A stretch of 64,000 nt of DNA from Girardinichthys multiradiatus (Eukaryota > Chordata > Actinopteri > Cyprinodontiformes > Goodeidae). The stretch lies in NCBI RefSeq assembly GCF_021462225.1, contig NC_061811.1, forward strand, positions 21,726,663 to 21,790,662. The letters are read 5' to 3'. The notes under the pieces were generated by a model that worked only from the letters and a program-made list of their open reading frames with translations, was not told the DNA's origin and made no database searches. The translations under genes and the position numbers were made by a program. Positions 22,990-35,274 of the stretch are shown here, piece by piece (the first letter of the stretch is position 1; the number at the start of each line of letters is the position of its first letter).

Positions 22990-23832
22990 ATTCTGATTAA
23001 AGGTTGTTACAGCATCGCCTGATAATGATCTACTGTAATAAAGTTTTCTTTCAGGTGTGGAGTACTCTGTTAAATTAAACTCAAAGGTTATTAAGGAATG
23101 GTCAGACAGAACAGGGTTATGAGAAAATATTGTTGTCTTTACACTCAATGCCATATGTCATCACAAGGTCCAGAGAATGAAGACAAAGGTGGGTAGGTTT
23201 GTTAATGTTTTGAGCAAAGCCAATTGAGTCTAAGATAGCATTAAACGCTATATTTAGGCTATCACTTTCACTGTCAACATGAATGTTAAAATCCCCCACT
23301 ATAATAACTTTATTTGTATTTAACACTAAATCAGATAAAAAGGTCGCAAAACTGATCTAAAAATTGAGAGTAAGGGCCTGGTGGATGGTACAAAACAACA
23401 AACAGAAGTGGTTTTAGTGCTTTGCAATTTGGATGAGGAAAACTAAGGATTAAATATTGAAAAGAGTTGTAGCTATTGATTGGTCTGGGACTAATCAATA
23501 AATCGGACTGGAAGATGGTTGCTACACCTCCTCCTCTCCCAGTATTTCAAGGAATGTGAAAATTTTAATAATTAGTAGGAGTTGAGTCATTTATAGTAAC
23601 ATAATCCTCTTGCTGCAGCCAGGTTTCTGTGAGGAAAATAAATCAGTCTGTTACAAATCAGGTCACTAACTAGCAATGTCTTTGAAGAGAGAGATCTTAT
23701 GTTCAGTAAGCCACATTTAATTGTTTTATTTTTCTTTTTGGTCTGAGTTTTGTTTATTTTTATGAGATTTTCCTGATTTTCTCCTTTTAGATAATTTTTT
23801 AATCTATTCAATTTTGGCCGTGGGTGAGACAC
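22990..23832 (-). pseudogene. L2-type LINE AP-endonuclease domain, frameshifted
   Basis: Three minus-strand readings restore the order of an apurinic-type endonuclease. Gly-Leu-Leu-Asn-Ile-Arg-Ser-Leu (start of the fold, catalytic Asn) is in 23832-23587. Val-Gly-Asp-Phe-Asn-Ile-His is in 23326-23117. The terminal Ser-Asp-His is in 23154-22990. Between 23587 and 23330 a third frame carries Gly-Arg-Gly-Gly-Gly-Val-Ala. The domain would nick the target DNA to prime reverse transcription. It is broken by frameshifts and ends where the plus-strand LINE is inserted. Confidence 0.82.
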
Positions 23833-23925
23833 TGTCTTAATAGGGTAATGGGTGGGTAGCAGTACAGAAGCTGCAGAGGGGAGTATTAAACTACGACCCT
23901 GCTTCCTGGTCTGAACCCTGGGTTG

Positions 23926-24801
23926 TTAGAGTTTTGGAGAACTAATAAATTCAGCCAGATTCCTACAAAGAAGAGCTGCTCCATCCAAAGTGGGATGGAT
24001 GCCATCTCTCCGGATCAGACCAGGTTTTCCCCAAAATGTTCGCCAGTTATGAGTGTAACCCACATTGTTTTCTGGACACCACCTAGACAGCCAGCGGTTG
24101 AATGACAGCATGCGGCTAAACATGTCGTCACTGGTCAGATCAGGAAGGGGACCAGAGAAAATTACGGAGTCCGACATTGTTTTGGCAAACTTACACACCG
24201 AAGCAAGACTAACTTTGGTGACCTCCGATTGATGTAACCGGGTGTCATTACCGCCAACGTGAATAACAATCTTACTGTATTTACGCTTATCCTTAGCCAG
24301 CAGTTTCAGGTATGATTTGATGTCGCCCATTCTGGCCCCTGGCAGACATTTGACTATGGTCGCTGGTGTCACTAATGCCACATTCCTGATTATGGAGCTG
24401 CCAATTATCAGAGTTGGCTTCTCAGCGGGTGTGTCGCCGAGTGGGGAAAATTTGTTAGAAACGCAGACAGGTTGGTGGTGACCTGTGGGCTGGGATTTAG
24501 TATTATGCTTTCTACGTACCGTCACCCAGCTGGCCTGAGGCCCTGGCTGTGCGGGCTCTGCTGGAGGACTGCTACGGGGAGCTACCCTCAGTGGCTCCAC
24601 ACTGGCTAAGGGGCCTCGGCTATCTGCTGGATTTTCAACAGCGCGGAGCCGGGCCTCCAATTCCGACACCCTCGCCTCCAAAGCTACAAAAATGCTACAT
24701 TTATTACACGTACCATTATCACTAAAGGAGGCAGAGGAGTAACACAGAGAGCAGGAGAGAGGAGGAGACTCAGAGAGAGAAATAGCAGAACGGGTAGCCA
24801 T
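23926..24801 (-). CDS. L2-type LINE ORF1 with SGNH esterase domain
   Basis: An uninterrupted 291-codon frame. Residues 17-35 carry two Cys-X-X-Cys pairs (17/20 and 32/35), a possible zinc knuckle. Residues 38-57 form a Leu/Glu/Arg coiled-coil heptad stretch. A Pro-rich linker follows. From about 130 there is an SGNH/GDSL-type hydrolase: Ile-Ile-Gly-Ser-Ser (nucleophile block, 132-136), Gly-Gly-Asn-Asp (183-186) and Asp-Gly-Ile-His-Pro (266-270). All expected catalytic positions are present. ORF1 esterases are known from L2/CR1-type LINEs and are thought to help the ribonucleoprotein or membrane contacts. It lies directly upstream of the decayed ORF2, in the same orientation. The frame is far better kept than ORF2. 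Confidence 0.88.
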   Translation of the reverse strand: MATRSAISLSESPPLSCSLCYSSASFSDNGTCNKCSIFVALEARVSELEARLRAVENPADSRGPLASVEPLRVAPRSSPPAEPAQPGPQASWVTVRRKHNTKSQPTGHHQPVCVSNKFSPLGDTPAEKPTLIIGSSIIRNVALVTPATIVKCLPGARMGDIKSYLKLLAKDKRKYSKIVIHVGGNDTRLHQSEVTKVSLASVCKFAKTMSDSVIFSGPLPDLTSDDMFSRMLSFNRWLSRWCPENNVGYTHNWRTFWGKPGLIRRDGIHPTLDGAALLCRNLAEFISSPKL

Positions 24802-24850
24802 GGTGGAGCTAAAGCTAACGCTAAGCTAGTGACCCCTTACCACTACTAGA

Positions 24851-25604
24851 AAATCCGTGTAAGACACGGAGAGTCCCCAAACGTTAAATACAGCAACAGA
24901 AAGTATGTGTTTTAACATGCTTATGTATTATAACAAGTAAGAGATATCACAGTAGAGAGAAATCAGATCAAACGAGAGAGCCTTCACACACCAAGCAATT
25001 CACTGAGTGCAACAGCGAAAACAGGAAGTGACGTTACCTAGAGCTCCAGCCGACCAGTATAGACTTTAAAAATTCTTGATTTTTCCAGGGAGGCTTGAAG
25101 CAGTCGAATAATCTGGCGTAGCCTCCTGCTGGAGAGCAGACATCAGGGACATCCAAATATTTAAATATTTTATTTTTCCTTAGCAGCCTATTTGAATGTA
25201 TCGACGGTCTTTTATCTTTCCTCTTTCCCTCTGGCCAGGTTGTGCATGTCTGCCCATTTTTAAATAGAGGATTGCAGATGATAAAGTACGATTGATGGTA
25301 GTTAAAACAAAACAGTTCATCAAGGTAAAACATTGCCTGTTAAGTCAAGAGTTACAAACAGAAAAAATGACAAGCAGGATTTTTGTCACTCTGTGTCTTT
25401 GCTTTTAATCAGGCCACATTATCTTAGCTCCAAAGCAGCTTCTGCCATACTGTCTCTACAATGTGATGACTGAAACCAGAGCTGACGCAGACATGAAAGA
25501 TAGGACGGATGCTCATGGCCTGCTGAAATATTTTTGATGTGTGTCTAAATGGTAAAAGAAGGAAAAATCAAGAAAAGGTTCTTCTTTCAACAGAACAAAA
25601 GCAG
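24851..25604. other. L2 leader and flanking sequence, nothing else seen
   Basis: The first ~200 bp is probably the 5' leader of the L2 element, with GC-richer sequence near 25035. Its exact end is not visible. The rest is unique-looking sequence without gene signals. Confidence 0.4.
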
Positions 25605-25965
25605 TCAGTCATTTTCTATACCGCTTATTCCATAGTGGGTCGCGGGGAAGCTGGTGCATATCTCCAGTAGTCTATGGGCGAGAGGCGGGGTGCACCCTGG
25701 ACAGGTCACCAGTCTATTGCAGGGCAACACACAAACAACCACGCACACACTCATTCACACACCTAAGGGCAATTTAGAGAGACCAATTAACCTAACAGGC
25801 ATGTCTTTAGACTGTGGGAGGACGCCAGAATACCCGGTGAGAACCTACACATGGACGGGGAGAACATACAAACTCCATGCTGAAAGACCCCTGGATGGGA
25901 ATTGAACCCAGGACCTTCTTGCTGCAAGGCAACAGTTCTACCAACTGCACCACCGTGCAGCCCCA
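25605..25965 (-). mobile_element. tRNA-SINE-like interspersed repeat
   Basis: Read from 25965 on the minus strand, it opens with a tRNA-like head: TGGTGCAGTTGG resembles an A-box, and GGTTCAATTCC about 35 bp on resembles a B-box. A long body follows, carrying a sequence layout widespread in fish genomes: 'gtttgtatgttctcccc', 'ctcccacagtct', 'ggtctctctaaattgcc', 'ggacaggtc..' in reverse. It ends near 25605. A diverged partial copy lies at 13333-13492. Confidence 0.7.
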
Positions 25966-26364
25966 AACTTTGAGACCAATTTAGATTTGTAATGGATCAT
26001 TTTACCTTATGGAGCACCCAAGTGTGTCAAAGTTAAAGAATTCAGAGAAAATCCTCCTCTTTTATGGTTCCACCCACCTGTGGCGGCCAGGGGCGCCAGT
26101 TTGCTGATAAAAAGTATAGACACAGTAACCATAAATTCCGAAATAAAAATAATAAATATTTGGTCTTTCGCGAGGCTCTCGCTGGAGGAAAAGAAGAAGA
26201 AATTTGGACCAGACTGATCAGACTTAAAAATCCAGTAGCAGACAAGTGACTGTGTTGTGTTGTATTGTATTTATTTTGTCTATCTCCAGGTGTCACTGCC
26301 ACCCACTTTGTGCAATCTACCAGTATCTCACTCATGTCCTGAGTGTTCTGAGGTTAAATAGTGT

Positions 26365-26520
26365 CATCTTGACTCTTTCAAACATACCTCTTGTTATCTT
26401 GGCCAAATAGCTCAATCTCTGTCTCGTCTGACCTTAAAAACGTTTTCTCCAGAAGACATTTAGCCTGTCCTTATGGGTAGCTGCAAATATCAGTTGAGAT
26501 CCAATGTGTCGATATGGAGC
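26365..26520 (-). pseudogene. Tc1-like transposase relic
   Basis: The minus strand reads Ser-Asp-Glu-Thr-Glu-Ile-Glu-Leu-Phe-Gly followed by Asn-Lys-Arg-Tyr-Val. This is the first catalytic Asp block of a Tc1 transposase, the same block seen at 17.8 kb. The flanking ~100 bp continues the similarity out of frame. It is only a fragment. Confidence 0.75.
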
Positions 26521-28569
26521 AGCTTCTTTTTCAGGTCAAAAATATTACCGTAGAACTGGTTATTCAGTAGTTCTTATTTGCAACAAGAATACTAGAGAAC
26601 AAAATAAGAAAATACATCTATATAAAAGGAATTTACAATACAATTTACAGCAATTTATTGACGGTTCAATTTGTAACAAATTAAATAAAACAAGGTCACG
26701 GTGTCTAAAAGAACAAACATATTGATGTAGACTTTTCCAAGTTTAAAAGCAGGTCAATCTCACTGAACCATTTCTGCTCAAAGATAACTGAAGCTTAGGA
26801 TCAGATTAAGATGGATCCTGTTCTTATGCTGTGTTTGCCTGCCAACAGCAGAGCCTAAAGTGGAGTTTAAAGTGTGCAAAGTTCCCTCCTAAACAGTACT
26901 GCATGTAATAACAGTTTGTTTGGTCTATTTCTTCATGCATGTTTGGGTACAACAGCATTCATTCTGCTCAGCCAGCTCTTCTAATTCTTCTCCAGCTCAA
27001 TTTTATTGTTTTAAAATTTCACTGTTTACTATTCTGTTACAAAACAATGATCCAGGAGCTAATTTGAGAAACCAAGAACCAGAGGGAATCATCGCAAACT
27101 TTTGCAGTTTTTTGTAGCTCCAAGCAGCTTTTAAAAAAATCTTTTTTCCTGGCGTCACTCATCTCATTGTTTTGGTGTGCACACAAACGCTCAGGAATAA
27201 ACTGCAGATCAACAGCTGCTATCATAAAGCAGGATAATGGATCATTTAGAAGCCTAATTTGCATATACAGAAGCTAATTTGTCAGAGAAAATTAAATTAA
27301 ATTTAGAATGCAAGACAGACATTGCAGGATACAAACGCCATGTGAGAATACATGCTTATTTTGCAGCATATTTTGCAATACCAAACAAGCATACTGATCA
27401 GTTGGATTCAAGTTTTGCCACCCAAATCAATGCATGCATCAATTTTTGTTAGTTCCAAACTCAGAATAACTTCACACATACTGGGGGTGCCTTTTTCTGG
27501 TTTTGCCACCAGAAAAAGAACCTGCTCAAAATGTTCTCAAGCTGAAGATACAATACCTGATATGAAGCAGCATCATTGGCTCGCAATGGTCTGGTGAAGG
27601 CATAGAGCTTACCGGATGATAATACTAATCGCAGAACTGAAAGACATTTCTGCTGCCACAAAAACAATTTTTTTCTGTAATATATTTGTTCAATCTACTT
27701 GCAGGCAATTATAAACATTTTAGGTCACAGTCTTACAATACATATTTAAGTGGGATATTACTAAATTTGCTTTGTTTACCCTATTGATCCCAATCTGAAC
27801 ATCTCAGTAGTTTAAAAATGTGCAAACTAGTTATTTGCTCAAATGTACTTTCTCATATGTGGAGGGACTGTTAGTTGCTCTTTTCAATTTGTGCCACTGG
27901 ATGTCACCATTTCACCATAGCTATATGTTATTCACATATAGAATTCCACTTATTTTCAACTTTACATACACTTACTTAATGTAATCGTCTGTAGCTTTAG
28001 TGTGCAGAATTCACACACTGGCGTTCTCAAACAGCATGCACTGCACACAGGACAAAAAAAAAAACTTCTTTAAAACAGTTGATTAACAAAATACTTACAC
28101 TTCCAGTTAAAATACTTTAGTCAGTACTTCAAGTGCTGAGAGGCATATTTGGATTCACACGATGGGAGACGGATGGAAGGCAGTGTGATGTCACATCTGG
28201 ATTTAGCGGCTCATTTAATAACATAACAGTGGTTATGGTCCCACTACTACAAAATAGTAGCGTGTGTGAACGTGGTGGCGTACTAATGGCTGATTGCGGT
28301 GCAAACTGTGAGCTGTGCAGCAAAAACAGTGGAGCCAAAGGTGGCTGCCACGTTAACAAGCGGATAGACAACTATAATCTAAGGCCTATGCTGACATGTA
28401 TGCGGGTTAGTGAGAAGAGCGGAAGAGAAAAAAAATACTAAACCGAACAAGCTCACATCACCAGATTAGCAGTGCTCAAACTGCATGTAAACAAATTGAG
28501 CTTGCAGCAGCTGATAGCCTCAGCTTGGCTTGCTCTGAGACCTGCCCCAGCCCAAACAGTTTAAGCACA
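26521..28569. other. intergenic or intronic, nothing recognised
   Basis: AT-rich sequence without recognised coding, RNA or mobile-element signal. A plus-strand 102-codon frame at 28133-28441 overlaps a minus-strand frame and looks incidental. Confidence 0.45.
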
Positions 28570-29330
28570 TACAGAGAACACTCAGGAGGAGGAAGTAAAA
28601 TAAAGATTTTTTATTGAAGATATAGTCAGGAATGGAACGGACGAAATATCTCACTGTAAGGAGAGAAGTGAAGAGAATGGATGAGTACGGGTAACGGAGG
28701 GAAAAACGAAACTAAGTAAGCCGATCTCAGTATCAAAATAACCATTTGCTCTGAGTTATGGTGGTCAGGTCGCCAGGGGGAATGAGATTCAGGATTCAGG
28801 TCTTAAGCAGGTATATCCGTAGAGAGTTCACTTGGTGCTGTTCTATGGAGCTCAGGTTACAGTAAACAAGTTCGATGTGCGGTGGCTTATGTTGGAGGGT
28901 GGACAGGGTACGAAGAGGACAGGAAGCTGCCAGCTTGATGTGAATCCAAATGAAGGTAGATCACAGAATAGGAATCCTCAGAACGAAGACAGGTTTGATC
29001 ATCCAGAGTAACTTTCAGAAACATAGTCCAGAAAACTCAGTGACATAGATCCAAAGCTCAGGCTTTCAAAATCTGCAGAGGAGCAAAAACAAAGTTAAAC
29101 GAGGTCGAAGTACGAAGCATAACTTGGAGTGTGGCTAGAGTTTGTACCACTGTGGCAAAACACTCTCACATTGAAGTGCTGACAGCCTCCTGCTTAAGTA
29201 CTCCTCCTGGCAATCAGTGGAATGAGTCGCACCTGTCACCCAGCACACATGAGAGCTCCAGCACCACCTGAGAATGAGCACATGTAGCAAGCACAAAAAC
29301 ATAAACACAAACCCAGATCCTGACACCTGG
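28570..29330 (-). repeat. possible solo LTR
   Basis: Read on the minus strand from 29330, it starts with TGTCAGGATCTGG and has a TATA-like TACTTAAGCAGG near 29190. It reaches AATAAA followed by a T-rich stretch near 28600-28620. That order fits an LTR of about 750 bp. No second copy, primer site or target duplication could be shown, so this is tentative. Confidence 0.35.
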
Positions 29331-29334
29331 TGTG

Positions 29335-29710
29335 ATTTGGATCATTGTCCTGCTACATAATCCAATATCACAACTGATTACTGGACATTCTCCTTCAAGG
29401 TTTTCTGCAAGAGAGCAGAATTCAGGTTTCCATAACCCTTGTACTTGGAACTCTTCCATGGTTGCCATTTTACTCAGTCTTTCTTATTATTGAGTCAGGA
29501 GCACTGATCTTAACTGAGGCAAGTGTGGCCTGCAGGGCCTGAGATGTCATTCTGGGTCCTTTTACTACATCTTAAATGAATCCTTAAAGTAAATTTGGTT
29601 GTCTGGCATCTTTTCTCCATTTATGGACTGTGGCTTTCCCTGTGGTTCGATCTGACTTCAGAATGATTCTGCTTTGTGAACCTTTATATCCTTTTTTTCA
29701 CCTTTAAACA
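29335..29710 (-). pseudogene. Tc1-like transposase relic
   Basis: On the minus strand the sequence runs from the first helix-turn-helix (near 29650) through a Met-Thr-Ser-Gln-Ala-Leu-Gln-Ala-Thr-Leu-Ala linker. It then jumps to the region before the second catalytic Asp ('agcaggacaatgatccaaa', a decayed Gln-Gln-Asp-Asn-Asp-Pro). The internal part is deleted and several stops are present. Confidence 0.65.
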
Positions 29711-32700
29711 AGTTAAAAACAGTCATCAGGCACCCAAATTTATTTAATACATATACTTCTATAAGGTAACACACATATGAGCAGTTACTGGGTTGGACCT
29801 GTAGGCTGTTAGATTTCAGTGTGTATCACTTACAGTATTTCATTGAAAAATTGATGCACTGGATGGTGGATTGTCTTGCCAGAAGATTTGTAGTGAATCA
29901 TCACTCTGTGCTGCCTAAAGCCCACTGAAACAGCTGGGTGGGTTGATCTCTCTGTCCACTGCCTGTCAGGGAAAGCACTACTAACCACCGAACACCTGTT
30001 TCATTCAGTAACCAGTCTATGCCCTGAAGGAAATACAGTTGAAACTAACGTTCCCTTGCTGAACAGAAGCTACTAGGTCCCTAAAAGCAAAGGGGAAGTC
30101 ATCTGGAGAAAGTATAGATGGGATTAAATGGGAAGGTGCACAGAGCATTGGGAATGTGGATGATTGGTTGCTGCACAGAAGAGCAGAAATAGATCATGAA
30201 AGGAGTTAAAGTAAGAATTAGAATTCTGGTGGGAAAGTGGTTGGTGATAAATGGGCCTCAAACAAAAGATAAAGCTTAAAGATAGTTGGGATAAGATATA
30301 GAGAGTAAAATGGGTTCCACCGAAGCTGGAAAACCTGAAAAAAATGAAGTGTCTCCTAAGAAAAGCAAATTTTCTTGGATTAATATAATAGAACATTATT
30401 CATCAATGTCAATCTGCAGGAACTTCATTAAAATCAAAGACAAACTGGAACATTCTGGGACCATATATCAGATCTGTCATATGAGAGCAGAGAGAAAAAG
30501 AATAGATTTCAGCGTACTCTAAAAATATATTTTATTTCCATTTGCTCCTTAAATATTCTGATTCGCAGGCTGCAACAGTTACAAAATTAAATTTGTCTCT
30601 TTTGTACTCTGAATAAAACAATTTCCAGCATTGAAAAAGAGTCTCTGATTGTATTGCAACAGACAATTTGCAGAATGAGTGTTTGAAATCTGCACAAAGT
30701 GCAGCTGCTCTGTATCATGTTTTGACACGAGGCGGAGTGCAGAATTTCTGTCTGACACTTGCACTTGGGTGAATAGCGGCAGATTGTGCAACATCAACTC
30801 CACTTGGAAAACCTCAGAAAGGCTCCTTCACTGTTAACATTCTGAATACTCTCTGGTTGCGAGACAAATTTTGGTTCACTCATTGCTTACACGGGTGCTA
30901 CGTGAATAGCCGGCCTGCTGGTGTTTAGCAGAAACACAATAATGAGGAGAAACTGGGGCACAACGGTGGCAACCGTGCTCAACGTGCAGCTCAGGAGGCA
31001 GATTGTAGAACAGCTGTGAAGAGTCAGATTGGTGATGAAGAAGAGCAGCGGAGGTTCTTCACCTTCTGAGTTTTACAAAGGATTTAGATTCTACCATGGA
31101 GCCTGTGGTCTCTGCCTATGCTTTGAATCAAAAGGCATTTACATGGTGAAAGGTGGGCCTTGGAGAACTTCGGTACGTTTTCACATCTAGTGAAAGAAAC
31201 CCTGCAGCAGGAATTCTCAGTATTGTTGCTGTGGTATTACAGAAATGTTTCCCATATCCCTGTGTATGCTGCACTCCTGTTAAATTCCCAACTGCTTATA
31301 AAACTCTAACTAAAGAGGAAATTGTGTAATGTATTTACTTTTAAATATTAACGCCTTTTATTTGGATGCCGTTTGCCCTTGATTTCTTTGCATAGAAACT
31401 AAATATAAATCACAGAAACACATTTTTCATTAAATGTGGTTGCTTGTTTTCATCTTTCTAGATTCCAACATGGGGAGTACATATTGCTATCCATTTAATT
31501 TCCTGGAAAGTTATTACCAATTAAGTTTCTCATTTGCACAATTCCCAGTAATTGCCCTACTAGTTTTCTGCATATCCTGGACATGTTGCCAGACCATCAC
31601 AGAGCCAGTACAGAGTGCAATAACCATGCATGCACACATTTACCCTGATAAGGTCAGTTCATGATCACCAATCTAATTGACAGGCATGTTTTAAGACTAA
31701 TCAACTGCTAAATTGCTATACCCATGTAGGCAACTGGAGAACTCTACTTGGTGCTGTTACATCTCTGAGATCCGAAGTGATTTGTTGACTTATGTTATGA
31801 GCTAGCTTCCTAGCCTGAAGGGGTGATTTTAGATGATCTGTCCAACAATCTGGCTGGCGAATTTTTAACAATCATACCCCTTAACAACTGCAGTATGGTG
31901 TGTCACCCATATAATTATTGCAATAATTACACACATTAGGCAAGTTGCGATGAACTGCATCGAGACAGAACCAATCTCTGGACTTTAGCCAAGGGTAGCT
32001 CCCTCAGTTGGCATCACAGACCACCAATGTGTTTTAGAATGGTTGATATCAGACACTCATTTCATTTGTTACACTTCGGACTGTGCTCAGTTCCACTGCA
32101 GACCTCCTTTGGTTTTGTAATGCTAGCTTGATTTAAAAAAAAATCATGTGCAGGATTTTGCTAATTATATTTAGGATTTATGGACGACCAGAGGCAGCTC
32201 AGAGAGAGGCAGCAACAGGTAAAATTGTTGCTATTTAATTAGTTTCAGTTAGTTGTTTTTGTTTTAATACTGCAATACTGTGAACCAGTGTTAACTTTAC
32301 TCATGGGTATCATACTCTGAGAAGCCAATATCAGCCCAAGAAGACTCAGGAGTAAAATAATGATAGATGTGTTATAAATAAAGCCTTCAGGGGCCCATAT
32401 CTTGTAAATGAATTGACTACATTTAATAGAGCTTGGATTCTCCTAACCTTAGGTGGTAATTTTCTCTTCTACATCCATCAAAAACACAATGACTTTAGTT
32501 TGTATGCTTGTCATGCCTCACCGTGAGGGATTCTGTTGATCCACACATTTCCTGCTCTGACACTGCAGCGAAAGCTTGACACACGCAGATTCTTGGAAGA
32601 GATGTGCTTTTGCCCGGCGAGATAACACTGAGGGAGTGACGGGAGGAAAAATAAGCATAACCCCATGGAAGGACATCCGGGTGTTTCATTAGCCCTCGGT

Positions 32701-33879
32701 TGACCCGTCTGAGCTGTGGCTCTGCATCCAAAGTTAGTGCAGCTCAGAGTTGCTCTAGAAAAACAACAACAAAAGAAAAAGTATGCTGGCAAGTTAAGAT
32801 GTGGATGGGTTTAAACATTTCCATGGAAGGATTCAAAAGAGTTCAATTGATTTTGAGATTTTTTGTTATGTGTTATCTACCTTTACAGATGGCAGAACAT
32901 TTCATATATAATACATGAAGTGGTAATTTATCTGCATAATACAAACTCTACACAAGGCCCTCAGAGGAATACAAGATTTAATAATCCCTCATCAGCAACA
33001 ATTAAAAATGTGGGCTTAGGCCTCAGAGACTACTCTTGACAAATTATGGAAATAGATCACAGAAGGTTTTCTTGACAGTTAAAACTGTTTACAATAATTT
33101 TACTGAGTAAAGCCTCCTCAAACAAGCTATTTTAATTTATAAATTCTTTTTCTTAAAAGCCCTGCTTTAACATAAGCTTTTTGTGGAGTATTTTTTTTTT
33201 GATTGGCTTCAAAGAGTCCACACTGGAAGGACCCCTAAGAAGCTTTTGAGTGCTTACGTCCAGCTCTTTACCATTTCCCATTCGTTCATGGATAGGTTCG
33301 ATCTTCCCACTTTAGGAACATGGGCAGAACTAACTCTTTTCCTGCCTGGTAATTCAAGTTCAAATACAGTTATGCAAAGAAAACAGAAATAGGTGGACCT
33401 GATGTTAACTGAAAGAACCTGAGGAGTATATATAAACAGGAAGAGAATGTTTGCTGGTACAAGGTGAGGCTAAGTTAAAAAATGTGCAGTAGCTGAGGGG
33501 TAACACTAAGGAATTTTGTCTGGGAAATGACATTAAATTAATACACAGGGAATAGGGAAAATAACTACACAGCTAAAAAAAAGTTGATGAGAAGTACAAA
33601 AAAATGTATGAAAAGTTCAAGACAAAGTCTAACAATAAAACATAAGGGAAGGGAAACACTAGAAAAACAATGGCAGAACACTGAGGTGACCAGAAAGTAA
33701 AACAGGATGGCAATTCAGATATTTTAAATCTCTTTATAACAGAATAGCTAATGCATGATTCTCTGTTTGCAACATCATATTCTTAATGTGCCTCAGTTTA
33801 ATCTAGATGTTGACGAGTATGTGTTTACACGTACCCCGTCACCATCCCGAGCCCTAACGTGACAGCTGACCTCAAAAAT
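29711..33879. other. intergenic or intronic, nothing recognised
   Basis: Unique-looking sequence with moderate AT content. Around 30850-31100 and 32510-32760 it is GC-richer and less simple than its flanks, which could reflect conserved non-coding DNA. No coding exon with credible splice sites was found. Confidence 0.4.
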
Positions 33880-34200
33880 GACGGTTCCCATCAGTTTCCC
33901 ACTTTGACTCCTCCCTGGCTCGTGGGCCATGCTGGCAGCTGTCAGGCACAGAGCGGCATGCGATGAGGCATCAGACGTCCTGGCATTTTGCCCCTCTCTC
34001 TGTGACAAGCGGCTGAATGACAATGGCTGCCAGGCTGACAGCCTTTACAACCGGTGTCCCCGTGTCTCGGGTTCCAAATGTTATCATTACAGCAGGGGGA
34101 CGAGTATCATCATTTTTATCCTCGCCGAACATGGAAGCACTCCCAGCGAAAGTGGCTGCAGTGCAGTGGCAGTCAGCGTTGTGTGAATGACAAGATATTA
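33880..34200. other. candidate conserved non-coding element
   Basis: A ~300-bp non-repetitive block has balanced composition, in contrast to its AT-rich flanks, and no recognised repeat. It contains several CAGCTG/CAGCTGTC-type E-box motifs and GGCTGACAGCC-like arms. An 85-codon plus-strand frame overlaps it but has no protein character. Compositional contrast is the only evidence; conservation has not been shown. Confidence 0.3.
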
Positions 34201-35274
34201 TGGCAGCAGTAGTGACAATGGTTCATGCACATCAGGGGCCATAAAAGTAATTCATTTGCTGTCTCCCTCTGTTTCAGCGACAAATCTACAATTATGGTTC
34301 AACCTTTGATGCCCTTTAGATGGGGAAATGGGCTCCTGCCTGGGGATGGATTTTGCTGTCACAAAAAGGGAGATAAAAGAATGTTAAAATCCAAGAGTGG
34401 CAGAAAGTGGGAAGAATAATGGCCAAGAAAATCTTTAAGAGGAGTTATAGAGGGCAACACCTGTACCATCCAATCAGAAATCAAGCTAACTGTCAATAGG
34501 GTCTTAATCACCAAAAGAAAATTTAAGGTACTGGCACCACAGGTACTTTGTGAAAAAAAGCTAAAATAAAGGGATATTTTATTATAGCAGCTTAATTTCT
34601 TTATCTGTTAAGTAATAAATATATTTTCAGTCAGTGGTGTCATATTTAAGTATTATTCATGAATAATATATCTAGGTCAAATTATTAAGTTAGAGGTATA
34701 AAAATGATTTGACAATGTTAAAAATATAAGGGAACACATTCATGTAGTTAAGATTTAAGTCAAGGATGGCTACAAGAAAATAGCTACTCACTTAAACTTG
34801 ACTATTTCTTCAGTGAGTGCAATAATTAAAGTTTAAAACAACTGGAACAGTGACAAACACAGTTCCAAATTTATCTTGCCAGCACACACACTGAGTAAGG
34901 TGAGAAGGGAGGCAGAAAATATATCCACAGCTCACCTTTGGAGAACTGCAGCAAACCCTGGCATCTTAGAGTCATCAAGTCTCCATAACAACCATTAAAT
35001 GCCTCTTATATGCCAACTGGTTGTTGGTAATACAGAGGAAAATGAAGAGAAGCACCTCACGCCTATTGTTGAGTGTTGAGTGGTCTGTTGTTGTGTTAGT
35101 GCGACAAACAAATCACATCATGTTACTCTTTTGGAGTGTGGGGCCACCTTGCCATTGACGATCCTGCCCACATTGAGATGTTACTCAATTGTACTGGAAA
35201 ACGAACCAATTTGTGCAGAGCCAACCCGATCCAGGTCGAGCAGAGTAGGTACTAACTAAACTAAAAATGAAAAT
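34201..35274. other. intergenic or intronic, nothing recognised
   Basis: AT-rich sequence without recognised signals. Confidence 0.45.

Larger units (their letters stand above)
20790..22998 (+). mobile_element. second LINE inserted in the L2 element
   Basis: This plus-strand LINE lies inside the minus-strand L2 copy. It is 5' truncated near 20790, in the region before the RT. It continues through a frame-broken RT to 22809, has a ~190-bp 3' UTR, and ends with 'aataaagctgattctgatt'. A convincing target-site duplication is not visible: 'gctgttacc' on the left versus 'gttgttac' on the right. Missing host-element sequence suggests a deletion accompanied insertion. Its 3' UTR is found again, reverse-oriented, at 41921-42121. 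Confidence 0.88.
18080..24850 (-). mobile_element. L2-type LINE, interrupted by another LINE
   Basis: This is a long minus-strand non-LTR element. In coding orientation it has a 5' leader near 24850, ORF1 (24801-23926), an endonuclease region (23832 to about 22998), then an inserted plus-strand LINE (about 20790-22998). RT sequence resumes from 20775 to about 19600, and a ~1.5-kb 3' UTR ends at 18080 with AATAAA and a TTGAATTGAA tail. The connector between endonuclease and RT, normally about 500 bp, is missing at the insertion. ORF2 is riddled with frameshifts. A truncated sister copy lies at 6722-7026. The exact 5' end is uncertain. Confidence 0.85.

Noticed and set aside
28133..28441. 102-codon frame with cysteines, resembling an exon
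   Set aside because: No family resemblance; an equally long opposite-strand frame overlaps it and no splice consensus brackets it.
33929..34186. 85-codon cysteine-containing frame as a small secreted protein
   Set aside because: No signal peptide or cysteine framework; better read as non-coding.
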